Below, one piece after another: positions 8,802 to 17,194 of a stretch of DNA of 64,000 nucleotides. The first letter of the stretch is position 1. Each line of letters opens with the position of its first letter. The DNA is from PFL42 sp964492235 (GTDB taxonomy: Bacteria > Chloroflexota > Anaerolineae > Anaerolineales > E44-bin32): assembly GCA_964492235.1 (NCBI GenBank), contig CAZBJQ010000001.1:1-64000 (forward strand), in the 5' to 3' direction. A program made the position numbers and the translations under genes. Below the pieces are notes generated by a model. It was given only the letters and a program-made list of their open reading frames with translations. It was not told where the DNA came from and did not search any database.

Positions 8802-9491
8802 CTACATCCGGGCGGATCGCCGGGGATGCTCCCGGCGGAAGCCCAAGACCTCGGCCTCGATCCACTCCAGCCAGGCGTCCAGGCCTTCGGCGGTGCGGCA
8901 GGAGACAGGGAATGTGACCACGCCCGGGTTGAGCGCTTCCACGCCGAGCTGGAAGAACTTCCGATCGAAGTCAACATAGGGAAGCAGGTCAACCTTATTG
9001 AGCACGAGTGCCTGGATGCCGCGGTACATCCCCGGATACTTGTGCGGCTTGTCCGCCCCCTCCGGGACGGAGGCAATCAAGACGTTCTTGTGAGTCCCGA
9101 GGGCGAAGCCGGCGGGGCAAACCAGGTTGCCGACGTTCTCGACCATCAGCAGGTCCAACCGGCTCAGATCGAGGCGTTCCAGCGCCGGACGGATCATCAC
9201 CGCATCCAGGTGGCACTCGCCACCGGTGTTGACCTGGATAGCCTGGGCGCCGGCGGCAGCCGCCCGGTCGGCATCCAGGCTGGTGGCGATGTCGCCATCG
9301 ATCACTGCGATTCGGATCCTGGAGGCCAGCACCTGTAGCGTACGCTCGATCAATGAGGTCTTGCCGGCGCCGGGCGAAGCCATCAGGTTGAGCGAGAACA
9401 CGCCCGCCTCGTCCAGCCGCCTGCGGTTGTCGGCGGCTAGTTTCTCGTTGGCCCCGAGGATCGCCTCCCCGATGCTCACTCGTTCGGTCAT
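8802..9491 (-). CDS. hypB: HypB, GTPase for nickel insertion into hydrogenase
   Basis: 229 residues. The P-loop 'SPGAGKTS' is at 39-46. The metal-binding GTPase residues of the family are present: C93 and H94 in 'GGECHLDA' and C125 in 'NVGNLVCP'. 'LNKVDLLPY' gives base specificity (NKxD). There is no histidine-rich N-terminal tail, so this form delivers rather than stores nickel. It overlaps hypA by 4 bp (ATGA), which fits its cooperation with HypA. Confidence 0.97.
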   Translation of the reverse strand: MTERVSIGEAILGANEKLAADNRRRLDEAGVFSLNLMASPGAGKTSLIERTLQVLASRIRIAVIDGDIATSLDADRAAAAGAQAIQVNTGGECHLDAVMIRPALERLDLSRLDLLMVENVGNLVCPAGFALGTHKNVLIASVPEGADKPHKYPGMYRGIQALVLNKVDLLPYVDFDRKFFQLGVEALNPGVVTFPVSCRTAEGLDAWLEWIEAEVLGFRREHPRRSARM

Positions 9492-9865
9492 CCAGGCTCC
9501 TTCTGCAGCCCGGCCGCGTCGACGGGCTCGATGGCGATCGAGTCAAGCTGAAACTGGTCGCCAGCGAGCAGGCGGATCCGGCTCCCGCCGCAGGCCGGAC
9601 AGAGCAGGCTCTCGCCCGTCGGCGTATATTCTCGGCCGCAGTCCGTGCAGGCGGCCTGGGCCGGGATCCGTTCGAAGTGCAGCCGGGCACCTTCCGCCAG
9701 TGTCCCCTGGGCAATCATGTCCCAGTAGAACTCGACCGAGTCGTCGACAATCGACGACCACTCGCCGATCACCAGGTACAGGTCGGTCACCCGCCGCGCC
9801 CCGGCTTCCCGGGCATGGCGCAGGGCGATCTCCAACAGGCTCTGGGTCACCGACAGCTCGTGCAT
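9488..9865 (-). CDS. hypA: HypA nickel chaperone
   Basis: 125 residues from ATG 9865, chosen because HypA must begin 'MHE' (His-2 is a nickel ligand); the ORF extends 13 residues further without support. The zinc site is C73/C76 ('CTDC') and C89/C92 ('CPAC'). HypA passes nickel to HypB and the hydrogenase precursor. It is the first gene of the hypABFCDE operon. No convincing promoter was found in the region upstream. Confidence 0.96.
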   Translation of the reverse strand: MHELSVTQSLLEIALRHAREAGARRVTDLYLVIGEWSSIVDDSVEFYWDMIAQGTLAEGARLHFERIPAQAACTDCGREYTPTGESLLCPACGGSRIRLLAGDQFQLDSIAIEPVDAAGLQKEPG

Positions 9866-10341
9866 CCCGTCCCAGCGTCCCCAAGCATACCCTCCGCCAG
9901 GCACCGCCAGGGAGTGGCATGTGTCACCAAATACCTACGAATCCACTCTATATTGGCGCATCTCGAGCCCCCCGTGTGAGTCACACCGGGTCGTCTGGGC
10001 CGCCTGAGCACCACAGAGTTCTCTTCGTCTCATCTATTCAATCTTGACACAGGTGGTGCGTGATGCAGGGTTGGCGCGGCTTGTATGTGGAGGAGGGAAG
10101 GGAAACGGTTGTGGTTGGAACCGTTGTTGGTGGTTCTGCGGATCGTTATGGCAGCCTGCGCCGTCCTGCCACGCCTGAGCCGACGCCCGCCGATCAGTTG
10201 CGCCCTCAGTCCGAGGTCCCGTCGCCTGGGCCCTTGCCTTCGCAGGGGCGACAGTGGGGGTCATACCCGCGCAGGCGGGGTCCAGGGGCAGCGACCGCGG
10301 CCTCGGATCGTCAGCGGGGCAGTGGCTCGGGTCGCGAGCAT
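9866..10341. other. 476-bp non-coding spacer upstream of hypA
   Basis: It separates hypA from the cytochrome gene; both are on the minus strand. No gene is seen. It holds two short inverted repeats near 10230-10290, listed separately. A TTGACA at 10044-10049 (+) has no suitable -10 partner. Confidence 0.5.
10229..10287. repeat. Pair of short REP-like inverted repeats
   Basis: Two small imperfect palindromes side by side. The first is around 'CCCTTGCCTTCGCAGGGG'. The second is 'ACCCGCGCAGGCGGGGT', flanked by GTCAT and CCAG. The second resembles the dispersed GTCATTCCCGCG/CGGGAATCCAG elements seen in many bacterial genomes. No second copy is present in this window, so its repeat status rests only on that resemblance. 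Confidence 0.35.
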
Positions 10342-12075
10342 TCAGCGTTCAATAGCCTGGCTGACACTGGCGATGATCACCGGCGCATTCGGAATCGAGT
10401 CGTAGTACTCGAGGAAGCGGTCGATCTCGCCGCCCTCATGAGAACGCAGATTCTCCGCCCAGCGGTAGCCGATCGACTGATACAGCAGCTCGGCAGTCAG
10501 CGTCAGCGGTGCCTGGGCCGATGGCAGGCGCAGCGCCAGGCCGATCCGATCGCCGCCCTCGTCGAAGTCCCCGTCCTCCATCGCCTCCCCGCGCACCATG
10601 ATGTCCTCATAGGGCGCGGACTTCTCGAATCCCCAGGGCAGCAGGCGATTATCCTTGAAGAACCCGGCGGCACTTAGGACCGACGTTGTCACATCTTCTT
10701 CGGTGTCCTTAAGGACCGCCTCGTAGATCTGCACCTGCTCCTGCTGCACAATCGCCTGGTAGTGCTGTTCGTAGGCGCCCGGATCCAGATCGTTGTCATT
10801 GCCGGTGATCGAGCCGTCCGGGTTCACCCCTCCGGACTCGAACAAAGCCTGCCCGCTGGCGTCTTCGACCGTGATGTGCAGCCAGGCCCGGCGGGAAGGA
10901 AAGCTGGTTGGGAACTTGTGGCCGGCCTTGTTCTCGATCACCACCACGGCCGAAAGGTAGTCACCGACAAGCTTGATGTCCTCCAGGCTGATGGTCGCCG
11001 TCTCTTGCTGCAGCAGCGCCCGCGTGGCGTCGATGCTTTCCTGGAACTGGTCCGATGAGGCGGTCACGCCGATGTCGGCACCGAAGGCCTGCAGCAACTT
11101 GAGCAGGAAGACGTTGCCGCCGACGATGCTGTGCTTGGAGACCGGGCTGCGCAGATTGGTGCTGGTAGCGGAGATACGCACGCCGCCTTGCGCTTCCGGC
11201 ATGTGGCAGTCCTGGCAGGTGGCGCTGTTGCGGTAGGAACTGTAGAACCATTCCAGGTACGGGACCTGCTCGGGGAACTCGCCGACGGTTTCCCCCTGCG
11301 CGTCGACGATCGGAGTGTACAGCGTGTGGCATGTGGCGCACATCTCGGCGCGGGATAGATGGAGCCCCTGCACGGGGATGTAGCCGGAGCTGCCCTGCAT
11401 CAGGGCGCTCTGCGTCTCATCAATCGTGAAAGGTCCGAAGTTCAAGCGGTCCCCAACGGGCGTTTCGGTGTCGATCACGAAGCCGCCGTCGTAGCTGTCC
11501 GGCAGACCCAGAGCGTCCTCGCGGATCTGGTGGCAAAGGGCGCAGGACACACCGTCGATCGCTAGGTTGTGCAGCGGATGGTCCTCCCGCAGGAATCCAT
11601 CTTCCAAAATGGCCTGCGGTTCACCTTCAACCTCGGCCGTGACATTGGCCATCGGCATGTGACAGCGGGAGCACGTGCTCTCGATCTGCTCTCCCATCTC
11701 CGGACGTTGCGCGACCTCGGAACGCACCGATGCCTGCCAGTACGGATCGCGCGCCGAGTTGGCCATCACCGTCGAGCGCCACAGGCGGTCGATCGAGACG
11801 TCGTTCCCGGCCTCATCGACCATGCCGGTGTGGCAGCCGGCACAGGCTCCAGAGGCGGAAAACAACTTGCCTTGATCGGTCGGCAGCGGCTCCCCTTGGG
11901 GGGCCTGCGCCTGGACGGTTGGGGTAACGACCGCCGTGGCCGTCGGTGGAGGGGTGGAGGTTGGACGGGCCAGGGTCGGGGCCAAGGTCGCCGTCGCCGT
12001 AGGCGCTCCTCCGCAGGCAACCAGGACCAGAGCCAGGCCGATCAGAACCGAGAGATATCGAGTCACGGGATCCAC
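10342..12075 (-). CDS. Pentahaem c-type cytochrome lipoprotein
   Basis: 577 residues. An N-terminal signal with lipobox 'VLVACGG' puts the lipidated cysteine at C21. A Thr/Pro/Ala-rich linker (about 24-60) follows, typical of surface-tethered lipoproteins. Five CxxCH haem sites lie at C78-H82, C135-H139, C178-H182, C246-H250 and C287-H291, all in the first half. The second half has no haem motif and is probably a beta-rich domain. The protein should sit outside the membrane and carry electrons. No quinol-dehydrogenase or reductase partner is adjacent, so donor and acceptor are unknown. Confidence 0.85.
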   Translation of the reverse strand: MDPVTRYLSVLIGLALVLVACGGAPTATATLAPTLARPTSTPPPTATAVVTPTVQAQAPQGEPLPTDQGKLFSASGACAGCHTGMVDEAGNDVSIDRLWRSTVMANSARDPYWQASVRSEVAQRPEMGEQIESTCSRCHMPMANVTAEVEGEPQAILEDGFLREDHPLHNLAIDGVSCALCHQIREDALGLPDSYDGGFVIDTETPVGDRLNFGPFTIDETQSALMQGSSGYIPVQGLHLSRAEMCATCHTLYTPIVDAQGETVGEFPEQVPYLEWFYSSYRNSATCQDCHMPEAQGGVRISATSTNLRSPVSKHSIVGGNVFLLKLLQAFGADIGVTASSDQFQESIDATRALLQQETATISLEDIKLVGDYLSAVVVIENKAGHKFPTSFPSRRAWLHITVEDASGQALFESGGVNPDGSITGNDNDLDPGAYEQHYQAIVQQEQVQIYEAVLKDTEEDVTTSVLSAAGFFKDNRLLPWGFEKSAPYEDIMVRGEAMEDGDFDEGGDRIGLALRLPSAQAPLTLTAELLYQSIGYRWAENLRSHEGGEIDRFLEYYDSIPNAPVIIASVSQAIER

Positions 12076-12228
12076 TCCAGGAGATCGCTTCGATCAGGAG
12101 CGCGAAGAAGGGTGCCAGTCTTCCTCGGGGTCTTTCTCATGAGCGATGGTTGGGGATCCGCTCCTGCCATCCCCCCAAAGAGCTGCCTCGCCCGAGAGGA
12201 TAGCGTCCTCGGCACCCTCCCAGCAGGT

Positions 12229-12337
12229 TGATGAAATCTGCCTCTCTCAGAGAAGGGAACCGCATAAGTGGTAGTTGGGGCGAAGCCCCTCCCACCACAT
12301 ATGCGATTTGCCCTCAGGCGGGATGGCTTCTTCATCA
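12229..12337. repeat. 109-bp palindromic repeat, copy 1
   Basis: It begins TGATGAA and ends TTCATCA (perfect 7-bp terminal inverted repeat). A central hairpin has arms resembling GTGGTAGTTGGGG and CCCCTCCCACCAC around GCGAAG. It ends 5 bp from the stop of the aminopeptidase gene. Its minus strand closely matches the plus strand of copy 5. On the minus strand it can be read as a short frame beginning MKKPSRLR. Confidence 0.85.
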
Positions 12338-12342
12338 GGGTC

Positions 12343-13470
12343 CTAGATCACGAACTTGCCGTTCCGGTACACGGTTTCCCCATCGATGATCACTTCGCAG
12401 TCCTTGCGCATATCGCAAATCATGTCCCAGTGGATGGCGCTCTGGTTGGTGTTGCCTGTGTCCGGATAGCCGGCGCCGAGGGCGAGGTGCATCGTGCCGC
12501 CGATCTTCTCGTCGAACAGGATGTTCTTGATGTGGCGGTCGATACCGAAATTCAGGCCGAAGGCGAACTCGCCCAGGTATCTGGCACCGGCATCGGTGTC
12601 GAGCATCCGCAGCAAGAACGCCTCGTTCTTCTCGGCCGTCGCCTTGACGACCTTGCCGTCCTTGAAATGCAGCTGCACCGCCTCGACCTCATTCCCCTTA
12701 TAGACCGCCGGAAAGGAGAATCGGACCCAGCCGTTGGCTGAGGTCTCCACCGGACCGGTGAACACCTCGCCGTCAGGCATGTTGTGCTCCCCGGAGGCAT
12801 TGATGAAGACACGGTCCTTGATCGAGAGCGTCAGATCCATGTTCACGCCGCGCACGGCAACCCGGTCATGCCCGTTCAGCGCAGCAGCAATCCGCTTCTG
12901 GTCAGCCTGGACCTGCCTCCAGTACGCCATCGGGTCGCCTTCACTGCCGTCAACATGGCAGGCACGGTAGACGAAATCCTCGAAATCCTCCAGGCTCATT
13001 TCGGCATCCTGGGCGTAGGCATGGGTGGGGAAGAGAGTGGTCATCCAGCGCAGCTCTCCGGCAGCGCCGCGGCGCATCTGAGTCTGCTGGATCCCGCCCA
13101 GCGCTTTGAGTCGCCGCGACAGCTTGGCGCCATCGGCGCCGGTCAAGGCCTTTGTGTTGGACTGGGAGTAGACACGGACACGAGACTCGAAGTTCTGGTA
13201 GGCGTGCTCATAGAACGTCGCCGGGTAGTCCAGCTGGCTATCGCTGGCGTGCGCCAGGAAGTCCTCGTCGAAACCCGTGCGCGTGTCCATGCCCGAGAAA
13301 TTCAACAGGAGATGCGGATGTCCCCCGGCCTTCAGCACTTCCAAGAACAGCGCCCGGAAGAACGGTTCGGCCGGCGTTTCGCCGTAGAGCAGGACTCTAT
13401 CCCCCTCCCGGATGCGGGTGGAGTACTCGATGATCAGCCGGGCCAGTTGCGCGGTGCGTGGATCCAACAT
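12343..13470 (-). CDS. M29-family metal-dependent aminopeptidase
   Basis: 375 residues, normal for the AmpS/PepS/aminopeptidase T family, cytosolic enzymes removing N-terminal residues with two bound metal ions. Signature stretches are 'NMPDGEVFTGP' in the middle and, in the C-terminal third, 'GTMHLALGAGYPDTG' and 'SAIHWDMICDMR', which hold the metal-binding Glu, His and Asp residues. No signal peptide. It is transcribed alone; an extended -10 promoter lies about 50 bp upstream. Confidence 0.92.
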   Translation of the reverse strand: MLDPRTAQLARLIIEYSTRIREGDRVLLYGETPAEPFFRALFLEVLKAGGHPHLLLNFSGMDTRTGFDEDFLAHASDSQLDYPATFYEHAYQNFESRVRVYSQSNTKALTGADGAKLSRRLKALGGIQQTQMRRGAAGELRWMTTLFPTHAYAQDAEMSLEDFEDFVYRACHVDGSEGDPMAYWRQVQADQKRIAAALNGHDRVAVRGVNMDLTLSIKDRVFINASGEHNMPDGEVFTGPVETSANGWVRFSFPAVYKGNEVEAVQLHFKDGKVVKATAEKNEAFLLRMLDTDAGARYLGEFAFGLNFGIDRHIKNILFDEKIGGTMHLALGAGYPDTGNTNQSAIHWDMICDMRKDCEVIIDGETVYRNGKFVI

Positions 13471-13517
13471 CGGGACTCCTGAGTGAATGCAGGCTGCCTT
13501 CCGTGCCGGGGAAGGCG

Positions 13518-13526
13518 ATTATATCA
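13518..13526 (-). promoter_or_regulatory. Extended -10 promoter for the M29 aminopeptidase
   Basis: On the minus strand the sequence reads TGATATAAT, an extended -10 (TGn-TATAAT) about 48 bp before the start codon at 13470. No -35 match is visible, as is usual for extended -10 promoters. Confidence 0.45.
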
Positions 13527-13584
13527 CCCCGAGTTGGCCGGAGCCGACAGCGTCCGCCGTGTGAGCCTCGCGATCCAAAGAGGA

Positions 13585-14091
13585 TCAGCCGACCGCATCC
13601 GTACTGGCATCGAGCCACTCCGCTCCGGTGATGCGCATGAAGTCGTCTCGGCGCAGCCGCAAGTTGATACCTCGCCGGCCGGCGCTGACGATGATCTCAT
13701 CCTGCAGCATGGCAGCCCGGTCGAGGTAGACGCGGAACCCCTTGCCCAGCAGCCCCAGCGCGGAGATGCCGCCCACCTTCAGGCCGGTCATGCGCTCGGC
13801 GTCGTCCTGGCGGGCCATGGCCACGCGTTTGACGCCGAGGCCGGCGGCTGTCTTCTTCAGGTCGAGCGCGCGATCACCGGCCACCAGCACCAGGACATGG
13901 GTCGGACGACGGTTGTTGGCGAGGTCGGGGACCTGGACCACGAGTGTCTTGTAGACCTGCTCGGCCGGAGTCCCAGCATGGGCCGCCACGCCCAGCGCAT
14001 CATGGATGGATTCGGGGAAGTAGATGGGGTCGTAGGGAATCGCCTCTCGCTCGAGGGCGCGCATCCCCAGGGTCTTCTCCGGGTGCGTCAC
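13585..14091 (-). CDS. YbaK/EbsC-type aminoacyl-tRNA deacylase
   Basis: 168 residues from a GTG start (an internal ATG at residue 10 is an alternative). YbaK-family proteins hydrolyse mischarged Cys-tRNA(Pro) and related substrates. Family hallmarks are 'VYKTLVVQ' near 45-52, 'LDLKKTAAGLG' near 77-87, 'MTGLKVGGISALG' and 'DEIIVSAGRRG'. No partner gene is adjacent. Confidence 0.9.
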   Translation of the reverse strand: MTHPEKTLGMRALEREAIPYDPIYFPESIHDALGVAAHAGTPAEQVYKTLVVQVPDLANNRRPTHVLVLVAGDRALDLKKTAAGLGVKRVAMARQDDAERMTGLKVGGISALGLLGKGFRVYLDRAAMLQDEIIVSAGRRGINLRLRRDDFMRITGAEWLDASTDAVG

Positions 14092-14142
14092 GCTCGCCTC
14101 CCACCAGATGCCCAGTGCACGCCAGGATCGCCGGCGGCGCCC

Positions 14143-15510
14143 TCAGGCCCCCGGGCGGAACCGCAGTATTCGTTGCACGGTCTCGCGCGCGATCTCGACG
14201 GCGAAGTTCGTGCCTCGGTCCCAGGGATACACCTGACTCATACTGGCAAACCACAGTCCGGGAATCGGTGTCTGGTTCGAAGGGATATACCGCGAATGGT
14301 GCAGGCCAGGAACGGGCTGGGCATACGGGGTGCGGAATAGCCAGGAGTCCCGGACCCACGAGTCTTCGAAGCGCGGGTTGAAGCGCTTCAGCGAGGGCAG
14401 GAAGCGCGCCACGAGATCGTCCTGGCTGAGGGAGAAGTACTCGTGGTCCGGATCGAGGTAGTCCCCACAGTAGACGACATGGTCACCGCCAAAGAATTCA
14501 GGGGAGACGAAGTTGGTGTGCTCAACCAGCGCCAGGAAAGGAAAGCCGGCTGCCTTCGGCAGGTTGTGCCAGTAGAAGCCCTGTTCTGAGAGCTGCTGCC
14601 GTAGGGCCAGCACCAGCGAGACCGAGCCCATCGAACGCAAGCCCAGCAGACCCTTGAGGTATTCCTCAGGCAGCGAGGGGACCAGGCGGGCCAGCAGGCT
14701 CGGCGATGACGTCACCAGGCACTGGTCAAACTCCTCGACTGCCTCGTGGAAGTGCAGACTGAGCCCGCCCCCCTCCCTTGACTCAATCCGCTGGACCGGC
14801 GTGCGCAGCCGCAGCCGGGCGCCGCGGGCTTCCATCTTTTCCGCCAGAATGTCAAGGAAAGCCTGGAAGCCACCTTCAAACGTTCCCAGGCGCGGCGTTC
14901 GTGCCTTGACCCGCGCCCAGAACCAGGCCATGTTCACTTCCTTGTAGTGAGGCCCGAACTTCCCGACCAGCAGCGGCTCCCAAAGAACCTGGTACCCATG
15001 CGCCCCGCTTCGCCTTTCCAGCCACTCGTGCGCCCTGTAGGCCTCGAGCGGCCTCCAGTTGCCCGTCCCGGTCAGGTATAGCCCCATCCACCCGTAGCGC
15101 AGTGTGTCTTGCAGGGACAGCGCCGGGAAGCGCAGCGCGTGCAGTCCGCGGGCGATCAAGCCGGCGCCGGGAAGCCGGTCGAGGAACCGCGGTCCGGGAA
15201 GGGCGGCGGTGATCGGGCCATCCAGGACGTAGAACCGGCCCTGATGATAGGCGGCGGTCATTGGCCAGGGAAACATGACTCTGTGGCGAACACCGAGTTC
15301 ATCCGCCAGCTGAAGAACCGCCCGGTCGCTGGCGAACCAATGGTGATAGTACTGCTCCAACGACCAGTCCCAGCGCGGCAACTTGAAGCCGGCGGCAAGC
15401 CCGCCCACCTGGTCCGCCGCCTCGAACACGGTGACCTCGGCTCCGGCACCGGCCAGGTCGAACCCGGCCGTCAGCCCGCCCGCGCCCGCCCCGATGACCG
15501 CGATCCTCAT
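14143..15510 (-). CDS. FAD-dependent NAD(P)-binding oxidoreductase (amine-oxidase/PPO superfamily)
   Basis: 455 residues. The N-terminal Rossmann motif 'VIGAGAGGLTAGFDLAGAG' is near 4-22, with the acidic 'VFEAADQVGG' 13 residues on. This is typical of flavoproteins related to protoporphyrinogen oxidase, phytoene desaturase and UDP-galactopyranose mutase-like proteins. Its start overlaps the stop of the upstream membrane-protein gene by 4 bp, so the two are co-translated. That pairing suggests modification of a lipid or membrane glycan precursor, but the substrate is not readable. Confidence 0.8.
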   Translation of the reverse strand: MRIAVIGAGAGGLTAGFDLAGAGAEVTVFEAADQVGGLAAGFKLPRWDWSLEQYYHHWFASDRAVLQLADELGVRHRVMFPWPMTAAYHQGRFYVLDGPITAALPGPRFLDRLPGAGLIARGLHALRFPALSLQDTLRYGWMGLYLTGTGNWRPLEAYRAHEWLERRSGAHGYQVLWEPLLVGKFGPHYKEVNMAWFWARVKARTPRLGTFEGGFQAFLDILAEKMEARGARLRLRTPVQRIESREGGGLSLHFHEAVEEFDQCLVTSSPSLLARLVPSLPEEYLKGLLGLRSMGSVSLVLALRQQLSEQGFYWHNLPKAAGFPFLALVEHTNFVSPEFFGGDHVVYCGDYLDPDHEYFSLSQDDLVARFLPSLKRFNPRFEDSWVRDSWLFRTPYAQPVPGLHHSRYIPSNQTPIPGLWFASMSQVYPWDRGTNFAVEIARETVQRILRFRPGA

Positions 15511-16517
15511 TCCGTCCGCTCCTGGGCCATTTCCGCCTGCACCTTGCGCAGGCTCAGGCTGTAGCGGGCCATGTAGTACAGGCCGAGCAGCGTGACCGGC
15601 AGCCAGAGCGCTGCGTGCAGAACAAGCGTGTAGCCGACGGCCGTGTTGGCGGCGACACCATAGGCCTGCAACACGGCGATCCCCGGCGCGTCAAAAGTGC
15701 CGAGGTACCCGGGTGCCGAGGGGATGGTCGTGGCCAGGTTGACCACGCCGTTCATCAGCATCAAGGCGAAGAAGCTCAGCCGGAAATCGAAGGCATGCAT
15801 GACGAACCAGTACTTGCCCGTTTCGAGCAGCCAAATCACAACCGACGTCAGCAACACCATCAAGACGTCGACCGGCGAGCGCATGAACGCCAGTCCCTGC
15901 AGGAAGCGCCCGAAGAAGCCGTTGACTTTACTGGCCGTGGCCTGCGGCAGCACACGGGTCAGGCCTGCCACCACACGCATCGTCAGCAAAGGCAGGAACG
16001 CCATCAGGAAGAAGACCAGGGTCACCAGAAGGAAGACGGCGGCACCGACCAGGGCGACAGATCGGATGCTCCCGACGATACCGGAGGAGGCGGTCAGGCC
16101 GCCCAGTTCGGATAGATTGAGGAAGACAAACCCAAGCATCACCAGGCCATCGAAGGCACGCTCAATCAGGATCGTGGCCAGCGACACCGAAATCGGGATG
16201 GCCTCCATCCGCCTCAGCAGATAGGCACGCAGCAGTTCTCCGGCGCGCACGGGGTAGATGTTGTTGCCCATGTAGCCGATGGTCGTGATCGGGAACAGCC
16301 GCAAGGTCGGCACGGGCTTGACCGGCCGCAGCAGGTAGTGCCAGCGCCAGGTGCGCACGAATAGTCCGACGAAGTAGATGGCGATCCCCGGCACGAGCCA
16401 GGCGTAATCTGCCCTTCGCAAAGCCAGGATCACCAGGTTGAGCTGCAGGCCCCGGAGCGCCAGATAGAGCAGCAGGCCACTGAGGGCGAAGCCCAACCAG
16501 ATGCGCCAATTCTTCAA
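15507..16517 (-). CDS. Lysylphosphatidylglycerol synthase TM-domain (UPF0104) membrane protein
   Basis: 336 residues from TTG 16517, chosen because a GGGAGG ribosome site stands 4 nt upstream and the first transmembrane helix then begins at about residue 5; the ORF reaches back to 16676 with no support. The protein is made of several hydrophobic helices with family blocks 'GLFVRTWRWHYLLRPV', 'GYMGNNIYPVRAGELLRAYLL', 'ERAFDGLVML' and 'PSAPGYLGTFDA'. Members of this family are membrane-embedded transferases or flippase-like proteins; no soluble synthetase domain is attached. Coupled to the FAD oxidoreductase downstream. Confidence 0.85.
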   Translation of the reverse strand: MKNWRIWLGFALSGLLLYLALRGLQLNLVILALRRADYAWLVPGIAIYFVGLFVRTWRWHYLLRPVKPVPTLRLFPITTIGYMGNNIYPVRAGELLRAYLLRRMEAIPISVSLATILIERAFDGLVMLGFVFLNLSELGGLTASSGIVGSIRSVALVGAAVFLLVTLVFFLMAFLPLLTMRVVAGLTRVLPQATASKVNGFFGRFLQGLAFMRSPVDVLMVLLTSVVIWLLETGKYWFVMHAFDFRLSFFALMLMNGVVNLATTIPSAPGYLGTFDAPGIAVLQAYGVAANTAVGYTLVLHAALWLPVTLLGLYYMARYSLSLRKVQAEMAQERTE

Positions 16518-16698
16518 CCGGCCTCCCGCGAGCGGCCTACCAGAGCCTTGAAAGAGCCGCCTGCCCTGTGGAGGCAGCCGAGGATGTGGCGGGTGGAAGG
16601 GTATGGCCTCCACCACACCTTGGGCAGCCTCTAACGAAGGGTGGCCTTTCCGTCTCTCCCCTGGGGGTGGCGGCATTCTACCATGCGGTTAAAGCACG

Positions 16699-16727
16699 GC
16701 CGGGCACCTGCGTGCCAGGTGCCCGGC
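16699..16727. terminator. 11-bp GC-rich hairpin
   Basis: Perfect stem GCCGGGCACCT / AGGTGCCCGGC with a 7-nt loop, in the space between the SWIM gene stop and the UPF0104 gene. There is no T-run on either strand, so it may be a terminator or a processing structure. Confidence 0.4.
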
Positions 16728-16750
16728 GCAGCGCGTAGCAGACCGAATCG

Positions 16751-16996
16751 TCAGGCGGCTTCGGCAGGGACTGGGATCATGCGCTCCAGGATGCGTTCCA
16801 GCGCCATACTGTGACTGCACACGCCGCGGCGGGCGAAAAAGTCGCAATCGCACTTCCAGCTTCCGTTGTCATAGATCACCGAGTGGGGGTTGTTGTCGCC
16901 ATCGAAGGTCGCCTTGAAGGCCTCGAACCGGATACGCTCGCGCTCCTCGGCATAGCGCTTAGCTTTTTCGATCTTGCCAATCATCCCGTAGTCCAT
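16751..16996 (-). CDS. Small SWIM zinc-finger protein
   Basis: 81 residues from ATG 16996 behind an AAGGAG ribosome site; the ORF upstream of it lies in the leader region. A SWIM-type CxCx(n)CxH site is visible: 'WKCDCDFFARRGVCSHSMAL' region (about residues 45-64), expected to bind zinc. The N-terminal half is charged and helical ('KRYAEERERIRFEAFKA'). SWIM domains mediate nucleic-acid or protein contacts. This stand-alone form is common in Chloroflexota and has no known function. It is expressed from its own promoter behind an unusual leader. Confidence 0.8.
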   Translation of the reverse strand: MDYGMIGKIEKAKRYAEERERIRFEAFKATFDGDNNPHSVIYDNGSWKCDCDFFARRGVCSHSMALERILERMIPVPAEAA

Positions 16997-17028
16997 TTCG
17001 ACTCCTTCTCCCCTATCGGTCTGGAAAC

Positions 17029-17059
17029 AAAAAGGCACGCGGGCTTTGGCCCACGTGCC
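17029..17059 (-). terminator. Intrinsic terminator in the leader of the SWIM gene
   Basis: Minus-strand hairpin GGCACGTGGGCC-AAA-GCCCGCGTGCC (one mismatch) directly followed by TTTTT and G. It stands between a strong promoter and the SWIM start codon, so it should either end a short RNA or attenuate the SWIM gene. Confidence 0.65.
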
Positions 17060-17060
17060 T

Positions 17061-17099
17061 TCAGGTGGCGTGCTTCAATTGTCGTGCGGCTCCGCTCAC
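17061..17099 (-). CDS. Possible 12-residue leader peptide
   Basis: A GTG start at 17099 stands 9 nt after AGGAGGG (17115-17109) and opens a 12-codon frame (peptide read as MSGAARQLKHAT) ending TGA immediately before the terminator hairpin. The GTG lies exactly in the 3-nt loop of a small hairpin CCGCT-GTG-AGCGG. There is no run of one amino acid that would identify a regulating tRNA. It may instead be a non-coding leader. Confidence 0.3.
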   Translation of the reverse strand: MSGAARQLKHAT

Positions 17100-17130
17100 A
17101 GCGGCAAGCCCTCCTGCTTCTAGTGCAGGC

Positions 17131-17159
17131 AGTATAGGCGCAAACCGCATGCCTGTCAA
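17131..17159 (-). promoter_or_regulatory. Consensus sigma-70-type promoter for SWIM leader
   Basis: Minus strand TTGACA (17159-17154), a 17-bp spacer, then TATACT (17136-17131). This is the best -35/-10 pair in the window. Transcription would start near 17124 and run through the leader peptide frame and terminator into the SWIM gene. Confidence 0.72.
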
Positions 17160-17194
17160 CGTACGATTGCCCGACGCTTCCCCTTCGGCGCCAC

